From: Atrina japonica
Lineage: Eukaryota; Mollusca; Bivalvia; Pterioida; Pinnidae
Assembly (NCBI GenBank): GCA_030159075.1
Contig: BROG01000153.1
Coordinates: 981,501 to 1,045,500 of the forward strand
DNA: 64,000 bases
Direction of reading: 5' to 3'
The notes beneath the pieces are model-generated. The model searched no databases, had not been told where the DNA came from, and was given only the letters and a program-made list of their open reading frames with translations. The position numbers were made by a program, and so were the translations under genes. Every line of letters begins with the position of its first letter. The stretch's first letter is position 1. Shown here piece after piece: positions 29,369 through 40,089 of the stretch.

Positions 29369-32300
29369 TCATTTTAAGAGTCTTTTTAGGGTTCCTATGG
29401 ACGAATCACGGTAAGATGTTCCAAAGTGATTCCTGAAATAGAAAAGAAGAACAATAAAAAGAAAGATGAAATAACATTTACCAGAAATTGACTAAAGTAA
29501 TCAACATGTTTCTGTTCAAAGACTACTATCAGGTACAGATAATATACCTGCATCTGTTCAGTGACCATTATCAGGAACTGATAATATACCTGTTGCTTCT
29601 GATCAAAGACCACTATCAGATACAGATAATATACCTTCTGCTTCTGTTCAAAGACCATTGTCAGGTACAGATAATCTACTCGTTGTTGTTCAAAGACCAC
29701 CATCAGGTACAGATAATATACCTGCTTCTCTTCAAGGACCATTGTCAGGTACAAATATTCTACCCACTTCTGCTCAAAGACTACTATCAGGTACAGATAA
29801 TCTACTTGCTTATGTTAAATGACCACTATCAGGTATAGATAATCTACCTGTTTTTGTTCAAAGATCCTTACTGGGTACAGATGATCTACCTGATTATGTT
29901 CAAAGATCCTTACTGGGTACAGATGATCTACCTGCTTCTGTTCAAAGACCCTGACTGGGTAGAGATGATCTAACTGCTTCTATTCAAAGACCCTTACTGG
30001 GTAGAGATAATCTACCTGCTTTGGTTCAAAGATCCTTACTGGGTACAGATGATCTACCTGCTTCTGTTCAAAGACCCTAACTGGGTACAGATGATCTACC
30101 TGCTTCTGTTCAAAGATCCTTACTGGGTACAGATGGTCTACCTGCTGCTTTTCAAAGACCACTATCGGGTACAGATTAGGTCAATTAGTGGTCATTTACT
30201 AAAAACATTAAACTTCCAGTCACCTTTTTTCATGGTCATTACGTTACAAAATGGTATGTAGAATTCTTCTCCATAATCTAGAAACATTTCAAATATTCTA
30301 AGTCATCATACATCGTAATTCATTTACTGATACCAAAGGACTCTTTATAGTGGATGAATGACAAATTCTGACCAGAAATTGTGCATATTTTACAAGCAAT
30401 CTAATGATACACCTGTAGTGTACTTCAGGGTGATTGCTGCAAAAAAAACAAAAAAACAGTAAACTTAAAATTTTTTTTGCTATATCCATAATGAATTGAA
30501 ATTTATTCCTACATAAAGTTTCCTTACCAGTGATTCAGGTAGTGAAATAATTTATACAGATCTGTCCTTTTTTGGAATCCACTTGCCGGAGGTAAGACTT
30601 TGTGGTACGATGTAAAGAAAGAGGGGCTGAAACCTCCAAACATCTTTGAAATTGCCAGATCATACTCCGAATGACCATAAAAAGAGGCGGGATCAAACAT
30701 TACTGAAAAAGTCAATAAGTATATACTGTAATCAGGGTTATTTTCGCCCCACGTTATTTTCGCCCAACTACACATGCAAACAGTTTCGCCCTGTTTTTAA
30801 TTCACCCAAATTCTTTACAATTCCATTCAAGAACGTGTGTAACGTGTTTAACAATCAGCGATTTTTATCATTGATTAAATATGAATTTATTGCAAAGTTT
30901 TATTTAACAATCAGTACTTGTGCATATCTACTTTGCATGGTCACATTAAAGTTTTTTAAACAATTTTGTGTGTCGATCAAAATGAAATATATAATAGATA
31001 ATCTCTGCAATTAATAAAAATAGATGAATTTACCGTTTTGAATTCACCCAGTATTGAATTCGCCCACTAACGATGAGGGCGAAAGGGGTGAAAATAAAAC
31101 GGGGGCAAAAATTTCCCTGTATACATTAGTACATTACACGGTATTCTTGTGACATGTATATTTACTGCATATCTGGTTATCTTTGCTTTTATATAGCTTA
31201 ACTAATAACATGCCACTTGCAGATATTCAATTTGGGGAACAACAAGAAATCTATCCGGTTTATAAATATCAGTCTTTTATTCAAGTATGATAATCATTGC
31301 ACCTGTCACCTAGCAACAAGATTTTGCCTAGAACAAACATACATAATTTTATTTACTTTCAACAGTAATACAGAGAGTAAAAGTTTCAGATTAAACACAA
31401 TTTTTATCAGATCAAATTGATTATGGATACAAGGACTGTTATCTATACAAGTACCTGGTTCTTCTTTGGTTTCTCCCACATTTCCTCCCCATAGATCACC
31501 ATGTAACAAAGCAGGCTTAATATTGAGTCCTTGGAAGAATTCTGGTAATTTTAGCTGCAGTTGCGACCATAATTCTCTCGCTTCTTTGTCACGATACTAT
31601 TAAATTACAATGTTGAATATTTGATAAAAATGAAATCTTATAAAACCAGGAAAATTTGAAGGCAAAAATTGCCTAAAATAACAGAGAATTGGTATACATG
31701 TATCTAATCCAAATAAAAGTGTCATTTTTTTTATAGTGTTTATACATGTAATTTGACATGTAGGCAATATTTAGTGCTCTGATAGTAAGTTTTCCAATTT
31801 CAGAAGGAACCCAAGCAGACAATGAGATTTGTTTTCCTGCAGGTTATACTTGATAGCACTTTGAATATAAACATCCAATTTCACAATTCTGTTTGTGTTG
31901 AGAAATTGTGTACATATTCACTTGCAAAATGTTTTGTGTACAAAAAAATGTTATTGTAAATAATACGTCTATGAGTGAAAATCACTTAGATTTAGTGTAC
32001 GCTTAAATATTTTACTTAATATAATAACAGCCTCCTATATTTACTTACATCTTTTTCTATTAGGTCCATCTGCAGCTGTATTTTCTTTGCATAAAATGCC
32101 TGGAAAAAAACCCAAATATTTTATGATAAATCACTGTCAAATCATCTTAGAAGAAACATGGGAAATGATCTTCAATTATATCAAACATGTGAACAGTTCA
32201 TTACTCATTAAATCTGTCAATTATAACTCTTGTTTAATTCTTAGCCTCAATGCAAGATTTAAACAATGTCAGATGTTTCATGAAAAGATGGGATACATTA

Positions 32301-35300
32301 TCAGGAGTAGCAAAATGAAGCCAACAACATGTATATTCTGATAGACAATATGTATAAATTTAAATATGGTTTAAAGTAATTTACATATATGCTTCAGATA
32401 AAATGATAGCACACACAAAACCACTATACTCTATAGGCAGTATGGTCACAAACATAAAAACTACTAATTTTACAGTAAAATACAGTGGTACCTGTCTTGA
32501 GAGACCACTCTCATGAAAAACCACCTGTGTTTCGAGACCACATTCTGAAAATCACATGATTAAATAATCCTTTAAATAAAACCTCTTGAAAGACCACCTG
32601 TCTTGGGAGACAACATTTCAGTGGCAGATGGGATGGCAGGGTTGTAAATTCACAGAAAATTGTATTTAGCCAACCAGGCTCATAGAATAAGAGAATCATG
32701 AGGCTGTATCAAAGTGAATAAGCCAGTATATTTAATGCATGATAAATAGCCGCTACTGTAAACATATCGAGAGAGTGAGTTGTCTTCTAAACCAGGACTG
32801 GTTAATAAACCACTAAGATTGTAAATAAAATGACCATTTTATTTCTGTAATTTTGATATCGTACTGCCACATGATTATTAGTAATGGCGCAATAAATGTA
32901 AGTTATAATCTCACTGAGTCTTTTTAATGACTTAATATTAATTTTTTTCCCTTGTTTTTGCTTAATACCAATATGAAAATCATATCGAATGATTGCGGAA
33001 AATGTGTATGAATGTCAAAATGTGTATGAATGTCAAAATCTGAGTCATGTCTCAAAAATGCTTTAAAAACAAGAGTAAGTAACGAGTGCTTCATATTTGC
33101 AGTCTTGAAAAGACACAAATAGGCTGAAAAGTTTATTAGCCCATCGGGCAAATGAAATACAGAAATTATTTGCCCATTAACAATTTTATTTGCATCGGGC
33201 AGATGCTTATTTCCAACCCTGCGATGGTCTCTCAAGACAGGATCCACTGTAGAAAAATATAGCTGACAAAAATACTAGTCACTGCTGACAATATAACATA
33301 GGCACAGCTGACAACATCATAGACACAGGTGGTGACAACATCACAGACAAAGCTGAAAATATTACTGACACAGCTGACAACATTACAGACACAGTTGACA
33401 TCACAGACACGGCTGACAACATTACAGACAATTGAAGACATCACAGCTAACATGATGATAACATACATATAGAGCTGACAACAACTTACCATCCAGTCAT
33501 CTTCCCATGTGTTGTCTTGAGCAATATATCCACAGCAAGTGGCAACATCAAAGCCAAACTTGTCAACATACTTGTAATATTCACTCCTACCCACAAACCC
33601 TGCACTATGTTTTGCTTTACTTTCTAGCTCTGCATTTAGAAGATGAAGTCTGTAAACAGGAAGTGTAAAGTCAGATATACATGTGATAGTCTCGTAAACA
33701 AAGAGGTCAAGGTCAATACATTTCTTACAATTAAAAAACAAAAAAATGCTAAAAAGGTTATGGCCAGATTGTGAAAAAAACTGAAAAAAAATATTGATGA
33801 AAGATGATATGGTAGTCTCCAGCTTGGACACATGGGATTTCCCCAGGTACTCCAGTTTCCTCCCATAGTAAGCCAATACTCTAGCCAATACCAGCACCAA
33901 CAAGAGACATTAATATAAGTTGACAAATTTGTTTGTTAATTGTTGTAAAATAATTTAAAATACAGAAAATTCTATTATCTGTAATCTGCAGAACAAAATA
34001 CCGAGCCAGAAGTTCTCCTAATTGTTCAGAATATCTGCTTAAGCCTCCAAAGTTGAGATGTTCCATTGCTATGACAGATCCTCCATCTGGGTGATCAAAC
34101 ACCTAAAATTAAATAATAAAGATAGATAGTGAACAATAGAGTAATTAATATGTACGTATATACAGGTATATGTCATATTCATGTGTCGAACTTTTATTGA
34201 ATGGCAATAAAAATTCTACAAATGGAGTTAAATGTATATGCAAAAAGAAAAGGATTGAAAAAGAATAATATTTTATAAAATAATAAACATATACATGATA
34301 TATCATGCATGCTTAAGTTTGATTTGTTTACTGATTCATGCACAAAATGAAAAGCCACACTACTGTCTTAACTTTGACCCCATCATTTACTTTGATAGGC
34401 TGTGGAACTCTGACAACGCCCATGGCATGCAGGTACTGTAAACTTTTAAATTCTCCATCAAACATTAGGCGAGCCTAAAACACATAAACAAAACAGTTAT
34501 TAATTTTATGACATGTTTGAGAGAGGAAAAAAATCAAATCAAATCAACATACTCAAGGCAGTTAGATTATTTTTAAAAAATATTTTAATTTTAGAAAATG
34601 ATTGCTATAATTTGAATTTGAATTTTGAATGCTGCTTGATGCCACACTCAACAATTTTTCAGTTATATAGTGGCGGTCAGATTTTAATGGTGGAAGACAG
34701 AACCCGGTTACAATGCACCAAAGAGAACAATAGCCTTCTGCAAGTAAACTGGCAAACTTTCTCACAAAAATTGGCTTAGGTTCCAGCAGGACTCAAAACT
34801 GCGCCGACAGGAAGTGAGAGACTTCATGATTTAAAGTGTGATGCTCTAACCACTCAGCCACGGAGTATCCCATGGTTACTATAAGGATATGTAATACTTG
34901 ATACCTGTACACTTTATGTTGTCAGCAATGTCTATGTTATGTTGCTAGCTGTATCTATGTCGTATTGTCAGTTGTGTGTTATTTTGTCTGTTGTGACTAT
35001 TTTACTTGTAATCAGTGTCTAGATTATTTTGGAAGCAGTCACCATTTTATGCTGTTAGCAATGTCCATATCATTTTGTCAGGTGTGATTATGCTATATTG
35101 TCAGTCGTGTCTATGTTTTTCTGTCAGCAGTATCTATGTTATGTTGTCATCAATGCCTATGTTATGTTGTCAGCATTATTATGTTGTCAGCTATGTCTAT
35201 AATATTTTGTCAGCTTTGGCTATTTTACTTGTCAGCAGTGCCTAAATTACTTTGGCAGCTGTCACTATGTTATGTTGTCAGCTGTGTCTATGTTATATTG

Positions 35301-36801
35301 TCAGCAGTGTCTATGTTATGTTGTCAGCTGTGTCTATGTTATCTTTTCAACAGTGCCTATATCATTTTGTCAGTTGTGGTTATGCTATTCTGTAAGCTGT
35401 GTTTATGGTATGTTGCCATCAGTGTCTGTTATGTTGTCATCAGTTATGTTATAAGTTGTGTCTGTGTTATGTTGTTAGCAATATCTATGCTACATTGTCA
35501 TCAGTGTTTACTATGTGTTGTAAGCTATGTCAGGTTATGTTGTCAGCAGTGTGTATGTTATATCAATTGTCAGCTATGTCTGATATGTTGTCAGTTTTTC
35601 TATGTTACATTGTCAGCTGTCTGTTATGTGTCTGTTATGTTGTGAGCTGTCTGGTTATGTTGACAACAGTGTCTGTTATATTGTCAGATGTGTCTATGCT
35701 ATGTTGTCAGCAGTGTCTATATTATGTTGTCAGCTATGTCTATGTTATATTGTCAGCTGTGTCTGTTATATTGTCAGATGTGTCTATGTAATATTGTCAG
35801 CTATGTCTGTTATGTTATCATCTGTATATATGTTATGTTGTCAGCAGTGTCTATGTTATGTTGTCAGCAGTGTCTGTTATGTTATCATCTGTATATATGT
35901 TATGTTGTCAGCAGTGTCTATGTTATGTTGTCAGCAGTGTCTGTTATGTTATCATCTGTATATATGTTATGTTGTCAGCAGTGTCTATGTTATGTTGTCA
36001 GCAGTGTCTGTTATGTTATCATCTGTATATATGTTATGTTGTCAACAGTGTCTATGTTATGTTGTCAGCAGTGTCTGTTATGTTATCATCTGTATATATG
36101 TTATGTTGTCAGCAGTGTCTATATTATGTTGTCAGCTATGTCTATGTTATATTATCAGCTGTGTCTGGTTATGTTGTCAGCTGTGTCTTTATGTTATGTT
36201 GTCAGCAGTGTCTTATTTGATATGAAGTGGTCTATAGATACATAATATTTTCACACAAGAACATTGAGATAAAGAACTTAAGTCTCTTTAACATACAAAC
36301 TATATCTGTGTATAAATTGGTAAAATAGCAAATCAAGAATTTATATGCTAACCTTATTTATCCTAATAAACACAACTTCCCCAAACAAACTTCTCCATAA
36401 CATATGTACAACACAAGGACCTTACCAGGATGTCTGTTATTTTGTAGAACTTACATGTAGAATATAAGTCATAGTTTCAAATAAAATTGAATTGATTGAC
36501 TGACAATAACTCCACTGATTTCTTAGCTCCTTTACATTTAACAAACAATGAGCAAAGGAACACTTTGGGCAAAGTCTTATTATATTTACAATTTCATATT
36601 AATAAATGTAAAGTGAAAAAATAAATATCTATCAGTTAATAAAACTTTGCTGTATACCTCAGATTTGTTGTTAACTTTAACAAAAATTTTCTCTCCATTT
36701 TCTTTGATGTATGTGTGTCCCTCATTAATACATCCACCACCACTAACACTGATATATTTCAAAGATGAGTCATTGAGTTCTCTTTTTAATACTTTCTCCA
36801 T
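29369..36801 (-). CDS. FN3K: Fructosamine/ketosamine-3-kinase, copy A (8 exons)
   Basis: Coding exons on the minus strand: 36801-36658, 34474-34391, 34102-34002, 33649-33490, 32099-32049, 31596-31455, 30702-30528, 29432-29369 (921 nt, 306 residues; human FN3KRP has 309). All borders are GT..AG and phases close. Motifs in order: P-loop region [12 protein letters not shown] with the Cys at residue 24, the place of the redox-sensitive P-loop Cys24 of human FN3K; IFVKVN with the ATP-contacting Lys; [26 protein letters not shown]; the catalytic loop [10 protein letters not shown], whose Asp is the expected base; [15 protein letters not shown] with the metal-binding Asp; [10 protein letters not shown]-terminal [15 protein letters not shown]. 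Family role: cytosolic, ATP-dependent 3-O-phosphorylation of ketosamines on glycated proteins, which destabilises the adduct and deglycates the protein. Substrate preference (fructosamine versus ribulosamine/psicosamine) cannot be read from sequence. Introns 1, 4 and 7 hold minisatellites; introns 4 and 6 hold inverted-repeat elements. Copy B lies upstream in tandem. Confidence 0.96.
29500..30176. repeat. 42-bp minisatellite in FN3K copy A intron 7
   Basis: About 16 units of 42 bases (TTCAAAGACCACTATCAGG, TACAGATAATATACCTGC, TTCTG). Because 42 is a multiple of three, long frames stay open on both strands; these are not genes. It lies between exon 8 and exon 7. Confidence 0.9.
30733..31119. 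mobile_element. Terminal-inverted-repeat element in FN3K copy A intron 6
   Basis: Left CAGGGTTATTTTCGCCCC, right GGGGCAAAAATTTCCCTG, with further TTTTCGCCC / GGGCGAAA repeats inside each end. 387 bp, non-coding. Confidence 0.7.
32483..33249. mobile_element. Terminal-inverted-repeat element in FN3K copy A intron 4
   Basis: Left end CAGTGGTACCTGTCTTGAGA, right end TCTCAAGACAGGATCCACTG: inverted complements with two mismatches over 20 bases. 767 bp, no transposase. The same CAGTGG.ACC...GACCAC signature as 25,332 and 7,068. Confidence 0.75.
33262..33480 (-). repeat. Short minisatellite in FN3K copy A intron 4
   Basis: Irregular units such as ACAGCTGACAACATTACAG, starting 8 bases past the exon 4 donor. 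The complement, ATGTTGTCAGCTGTGTCT, matches the unit of the intron 1 array at 35-36 kb. Confidence 0.8.
34640..34872 (-). mobile_element. SINE family 2, full length, in FN3K copy A intron 1
   Basis: Runs from CAACAATTTTTCAGTTATA to CTCTAACCACTCAGCCACGG. On the minus strand the head reads CCGTGGCTGAGTGGTTAGAG with a B-box-like TTTTGAGTCC. It lies between exon 1 and exon 2 of copy A. Confidence 0.8.
34915..36215 (+). repeat. Minisatellite in FN3K copy A intron 1
   Basis: Units of about 21-24 bases, TATGTTATGTTGTCAGCAG and TGTC, irregular at the left and regular at the right. From about 35,822 to 36,110 a 67-bp higher-order unit repeats (CTGTATATATG recurs at 35,822, 35,889, 35,956, 36,023, 36,090). 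Long open frames in all three plus frames come from the repeat. Confidence 0.92.
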
Positions 36802-37167
36802 ACTACGATCTGGAAGACTTGTTTATTTCTGTAAATAAATTATTTCAATTATCAACTTATTGAAATATGAGAGTTTTGGTTCATATGTGTGTGTTTTGGT
36901 ATTTGGTGTAAATTGTAGTAAATTATTCATTCTGAGTAATGAGTAAGAGAGAAAGAAATGTAACAGAAAATCCAGTACATGTTTCTGTAAAAAGATATGG
37001 TGGGTCCATGCATGGATAAAAGACATGATTTATTTGCCAAAACACTAACAATGAATATGATGTACTTGTAAATAAATTACAAAATAATATCTCATTAATG
37101 GTTATAACATAAAAATTTTAAAAAAATTATTCAATACATCTTATCACCAAAAGTATTGATATTAAAT

Positions 37168-37200
37168 GAAATCTAATAATAATAATAATAATAATAATAA
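37168..37200. repeat. (AAT)n microsatellite
   Basis: About ten AAT units, 0.37 kb upstream of the FN3K copy A start codon. Confidence 0.9.
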
Positions 37201-37479
37201 AAATTATGGCAAATATATTTCCGAGTAATGAAAGTGTCAAGGAAGCTAGCTGCATTTATTTTGGGATCAGCTGGTACTTTTGACTCATGCCTGTTACAAA
37301 AATATAATGATTTTCTTTATTTCAAAAAGAATGATATGGTATCAAGACATACATAACATATACCCATACTAATTTTAGTAGATCCAGGATTCCCAGGTCA
37401 AACTGGTAGGACTATACATGTATGACATCCTATTAGGTGGAAAGTAACTGCATTTCGTCAATAATGTTTACATAACTTC

Positions 37480-37995
37480 TATCAACGTTTAATGAGGGAT
37501 GAAGGGAAACAGCAACATTTCAATTGGCTAGCTATCTAGATCTACCGTACTGTACATCACTATAAATCAATTTACAATCACAACAAGGTATCAGGTAATT
37601 TTGGCACTTGTAAACAAGTATTTTTGGCATTCCAAAAACATGCATTAAACCTTTATTTTTAGAAATTAAAATCCACCATGAGATACACACATACACAAAA
37701 AATCGCCGAAAATCGGCCTATGTTAGCTGCTGATTACACCCGTTCATGTACCGAAAATACCTGATGCCGAAAAGTAAAGTGCCGAAGTTACTTATACAAG
37801 TGCCGAAATTACTCGATGCCGAAAATACTAGAATTCCATAACAATGTAAAAAGCTTCAATCCCCCCCCCCTCTTTTCCCTAAAAAGTTTCACATTACATG
37901 ACCATTTGATTTTGTCATTCCATATACGCAGATACTATGACATGCGGACATTAAATCACAATGATCTGTAAAAAATGTATGAGTAAAAGTCATTC
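37480..37995. repeat. Upstream block of FN3K copy A, homologous to 63,740-64,000
   Basis: Two stretches match the end of the window: TTTAATGAGGGATGAAGG near 37,489 against TTAAATGAGGGATGAAGG near 63,745, and GTAAAAAATGTATGAGT near 37,967 against the last 25 bases of the window. The C-rich run at 37,861 also has its counterpart near 63,875. The block lies about 0.7 kb upstream of the copy A start codon, so the gene duplication carried 5' flanking sequence and perhaps promoter or a 5' untranslated exon. Copy A has about 220 extra bases here (see 37,596-37,816). The short reading frame at 37,961-38,179 is not recognised. Confidence 0.8.
37596..37816. mobile_element. Short inverted-repeat element inserted upstream of FN3K copy A
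   Basis: The left end GTAATTTTGGCACTTGTA near 37,596 is the inverted complement, with one mismatch, of TACAAGTGCCGAAATTAC near 37,795. The block is absent at the matching place upstream of copy B, so it was gained by A, or lost from B, after the duplication. It is non-coding and contains several TGCCGAAA-type repeats. Confidence 0.6.
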
Positions 37996-38359
37996 AGAAT
38001 TACCCCTCACACTAATTAACGTTGGCATAAAATCCAATACTGAAATAGGTAAATACCAGAAACTGAAAGAGGTAATTTATAGTCTGAGCAAACACGGTCC
38101 CATTGTGTTTCGCGAATCCGGAATCTCGCTGGCTTTGAAAAACTCGTTATTGTTGCTTGGCAACTTATGCAAACTGTAATTATTATAGAATTGATTATAA
38201 CTGTTTGTCATATAAGAATGCGTATAACACACAGAAAACAGTAATTTTTATATGAGTAAATTGTGGTTGAAGAAATTATGTTACATGTAGGCATACTCTT
38301 ATGATTAAGTTTTTATCAAGAATATATAATTATATATATTTAACATTCATTAAACCATT

Positions 38360-39048
38360 GTCCGAATAAGCGAATGAGGTATGGACCAACATCACAACAA
38401 CTCATGCCGATGAGCTCGAAAAAATTCAATTAGAAGCAGCACGTTTTGTCACAGGGCTTCCAAGTTACTGCAGCCGATAATCTCTGTATTTTGAAACTGG
38501 GTGGGACACATTAAAACACGCAGGGGAAATAAAAAATGATGCCTTATGTATAAGATAATAAAAAATATTGCTCTTAACTATTGAGTTATCTACTAACACC
38601 TGTCGTCTTAATATCATCAAGTCTTCGTTCTTTCCGGCAACTATAACAGAATGGAATAAACTCCCAATAGAGATTAGAAACCCGCCTACTTTAAATCCAA
38701 AATTACAACAAGAGCAAACGGTCCTAGATCCCCATATTTTTCTCATGGAAATAGTAAACGTAATATATACCATGCATAGTTTCGTCATGTTTTCAGTCGA
38801 CTTAACGACGATCTCTACCGGGTAAATTTAACCAAAAAAATAGGGAGTGTTCGTGTGTCTCCAGTCGAGAGAACGCGACTTACTTTTTAATGACGTGTCA
38901 TCTATATGATAACATAAGAAATGAACTTGAATTATCTATAGTTGTACGCCGAACACAGGCACGGCTAGACACAGGAACAATTTTATACGGAGACACAGAA
39001 CTCTCAACTGAAGTAAACATAAAAAAAATCACAAGTGGTCGTGTATAA
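38360..39048 (+). pseudogene. LINE C-terminal remnant
   Basis: Broken plus-strand pieces: HADELEKIQLEAARFVTGL (38,397 on), SSFFPATITEWNKLPIEI (38,620 on), then CHLYDNIRNELN (38,898 on) and ILYGDTELSTEVN (38,975 on). This order, RT end then SFFPxTxxxWN, a Cys/His segment and LLYG, is the C-terminus of LINEs of the CR1/Jockey kind. Several stops and frame changes; not functional. Confidence 0.7.
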
Positions 39049-39169
39049 GCTCAGTCAGTTGATTCTGTGTAAACTTCAGTTTTTGGTAATTACACAATTA
39101 TATCGACTTAACATAATATAAATAACATGCAAAAATCTTAAATTTGATTTCATACTCTTCTTTCTATCT

Positions 39170-39755
39170 CTGTCTAAATATCTCCCATCTTGAGTTATCA
39201 CTTTTCAACTTGTTGTTCTTCCTGTCAGACCTAGGATTTACTTTTCCTTCTCTTCACTGCAAGGACTTACTTATCTGTTTCTCCATGTTGAAGTTCATCA
39301 CTTCATTTGAATCCTTTTCCGTTATTTATTCATCTTTCTCTTCCTCAAGTATTTGAAATGTCTTTGTTTTACCTCATATCGCTTATTTACCTCATATCAT
39401 TGAAAGTTTATCAGTGTCAATTTTCACTCTTTTTCTCTTCTTGGGTGCTTTCTTCAGTTTCAGTTCCACAGTTGTTTTCACTACAAGATGGTCACTTGCG
39501 ATGTCTGCGTCTCTGTATACTTTTATGTTCCTTACTGATTTCTTAAACTTCGATTCCTGTTGATTAATGTGTGGTCTATTTTTTGTGTTTCCATCTGGTG
39601 ATATACAGGTCATATTGAGCATGTCCTTGTGTGATCACAAGATTGTTCATTACACAGAAATCACATTTCCTTTCCCCATTGTCGTTCCTCTTACCTGCTC
39701 CATGTCTTCACACACTGCTCTATATGGCCCTTGTCCACCTCATCTGCTCCATTAG
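39170..39755 (-). pseudogene. LINE endonuclease remnant, 3' portion, cut by the LTR element
   Basis: On the minus strand, translated pieces (NGADEVDKGHIEQC, NGERKCDFCVMNNLV, SPDGNTKNRPHI, RDADIASDHLVVKT) follow the apurinic-type endonuclease of the LINE proteins often labelled craniofacial development protein 2-like. Stops and frameshifts are frequent. The piece ends exactly at the left ATTAG of the LTR element and resumes at 44,785. Confidence 0.75.
39751..39755. repeat. Target site duplication (left), ATTAG
   Basis: ATTAG directly precedes the 5' LTR and again directly follows the 3' LTR at 44780-44784. Five-base duplications are usual for Ty3-type integrases. Removing the element rejoins one LINE reading frame on the minus strand, which supports the borders independently. 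Confidence 0.93.
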
Positions 39756-39933
39756 TGTCATGATAATGTGTAACTTGACAGTTTGTAGTTTGAGATGACC
39801 CCTTCAGTTCTACTTTATTACTGTACATGTAGCTGATCACGTGATTGAGTGTTTCCTGTTTAAGCCATGCATGAATAAACGCTGAAGTACAAGCTTCGGT
39901 TTTGATCGTTATTTCGAGCACGATAACGAGACA
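39756..39933 (+). repeat. 5' LTR of the Ty3-type element
   Basis: 178 bp beginning TGTCATGATAATG and ending ATAACGAGACA. I read no difference from the 3' LTR. A promoter/poly(A) region is expected; AATAAA occurs in GCATGAATAAACGC. LTR identity implies recent insertion, since the two are identical at integration. Confidence 0.95.
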
Positions 39934-39950
39934 TGGTGTCAGAAGTGCAG
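39934..39950 (+). other. Primer binding site of the LTR element
   Basis: TGGTGTCAGAAGTGCAG follows the 5' LTR without a gap. TGG is the complement of a tRNA CCA end, and TGTCAGAAGTG resembles the complement of a metazoan leucine tRNA 3' end. The tRNA identity is inferred from memory of tRNA ends, not computed. Confidence 0.75.
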
Positions 39951-40089
39951 AAGCCATAGCCTGGTAAGATGTTACAACATGACTACAAACGGTTATGTGC
40001 ATGTTGCGCACATTAAAGCGAGAAAAATAACCTCAAATTGATAGTTTAGTGTCGTAACCACGTGTATTGGATTCAGTCAATAATCCAAT

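Noticed and set aside
29395..29838. Frames of 116-119 codons on both strands
   Set aside because: 42-bp intronic minisatellite; only 29,369-29,432 is coding (exon 8).
33232..33903. 223-codon minus-strand frame
   Set aside because: It is FN3K-A exon 4 (33,490-33,649) running into open intron sequence on both sides; the splice borders and copy B fix the exon.
35136..36245. Long overlapping plus-strand frames (up to 207 codons) rich in Cys, Val, Tyr and Leu
   Set aside because: They arise from the stop-free 21-24/67-bp minisatellite in FN3K-A intron 1; all three frames are open and the frames cycle because the period is not a multiple of three.
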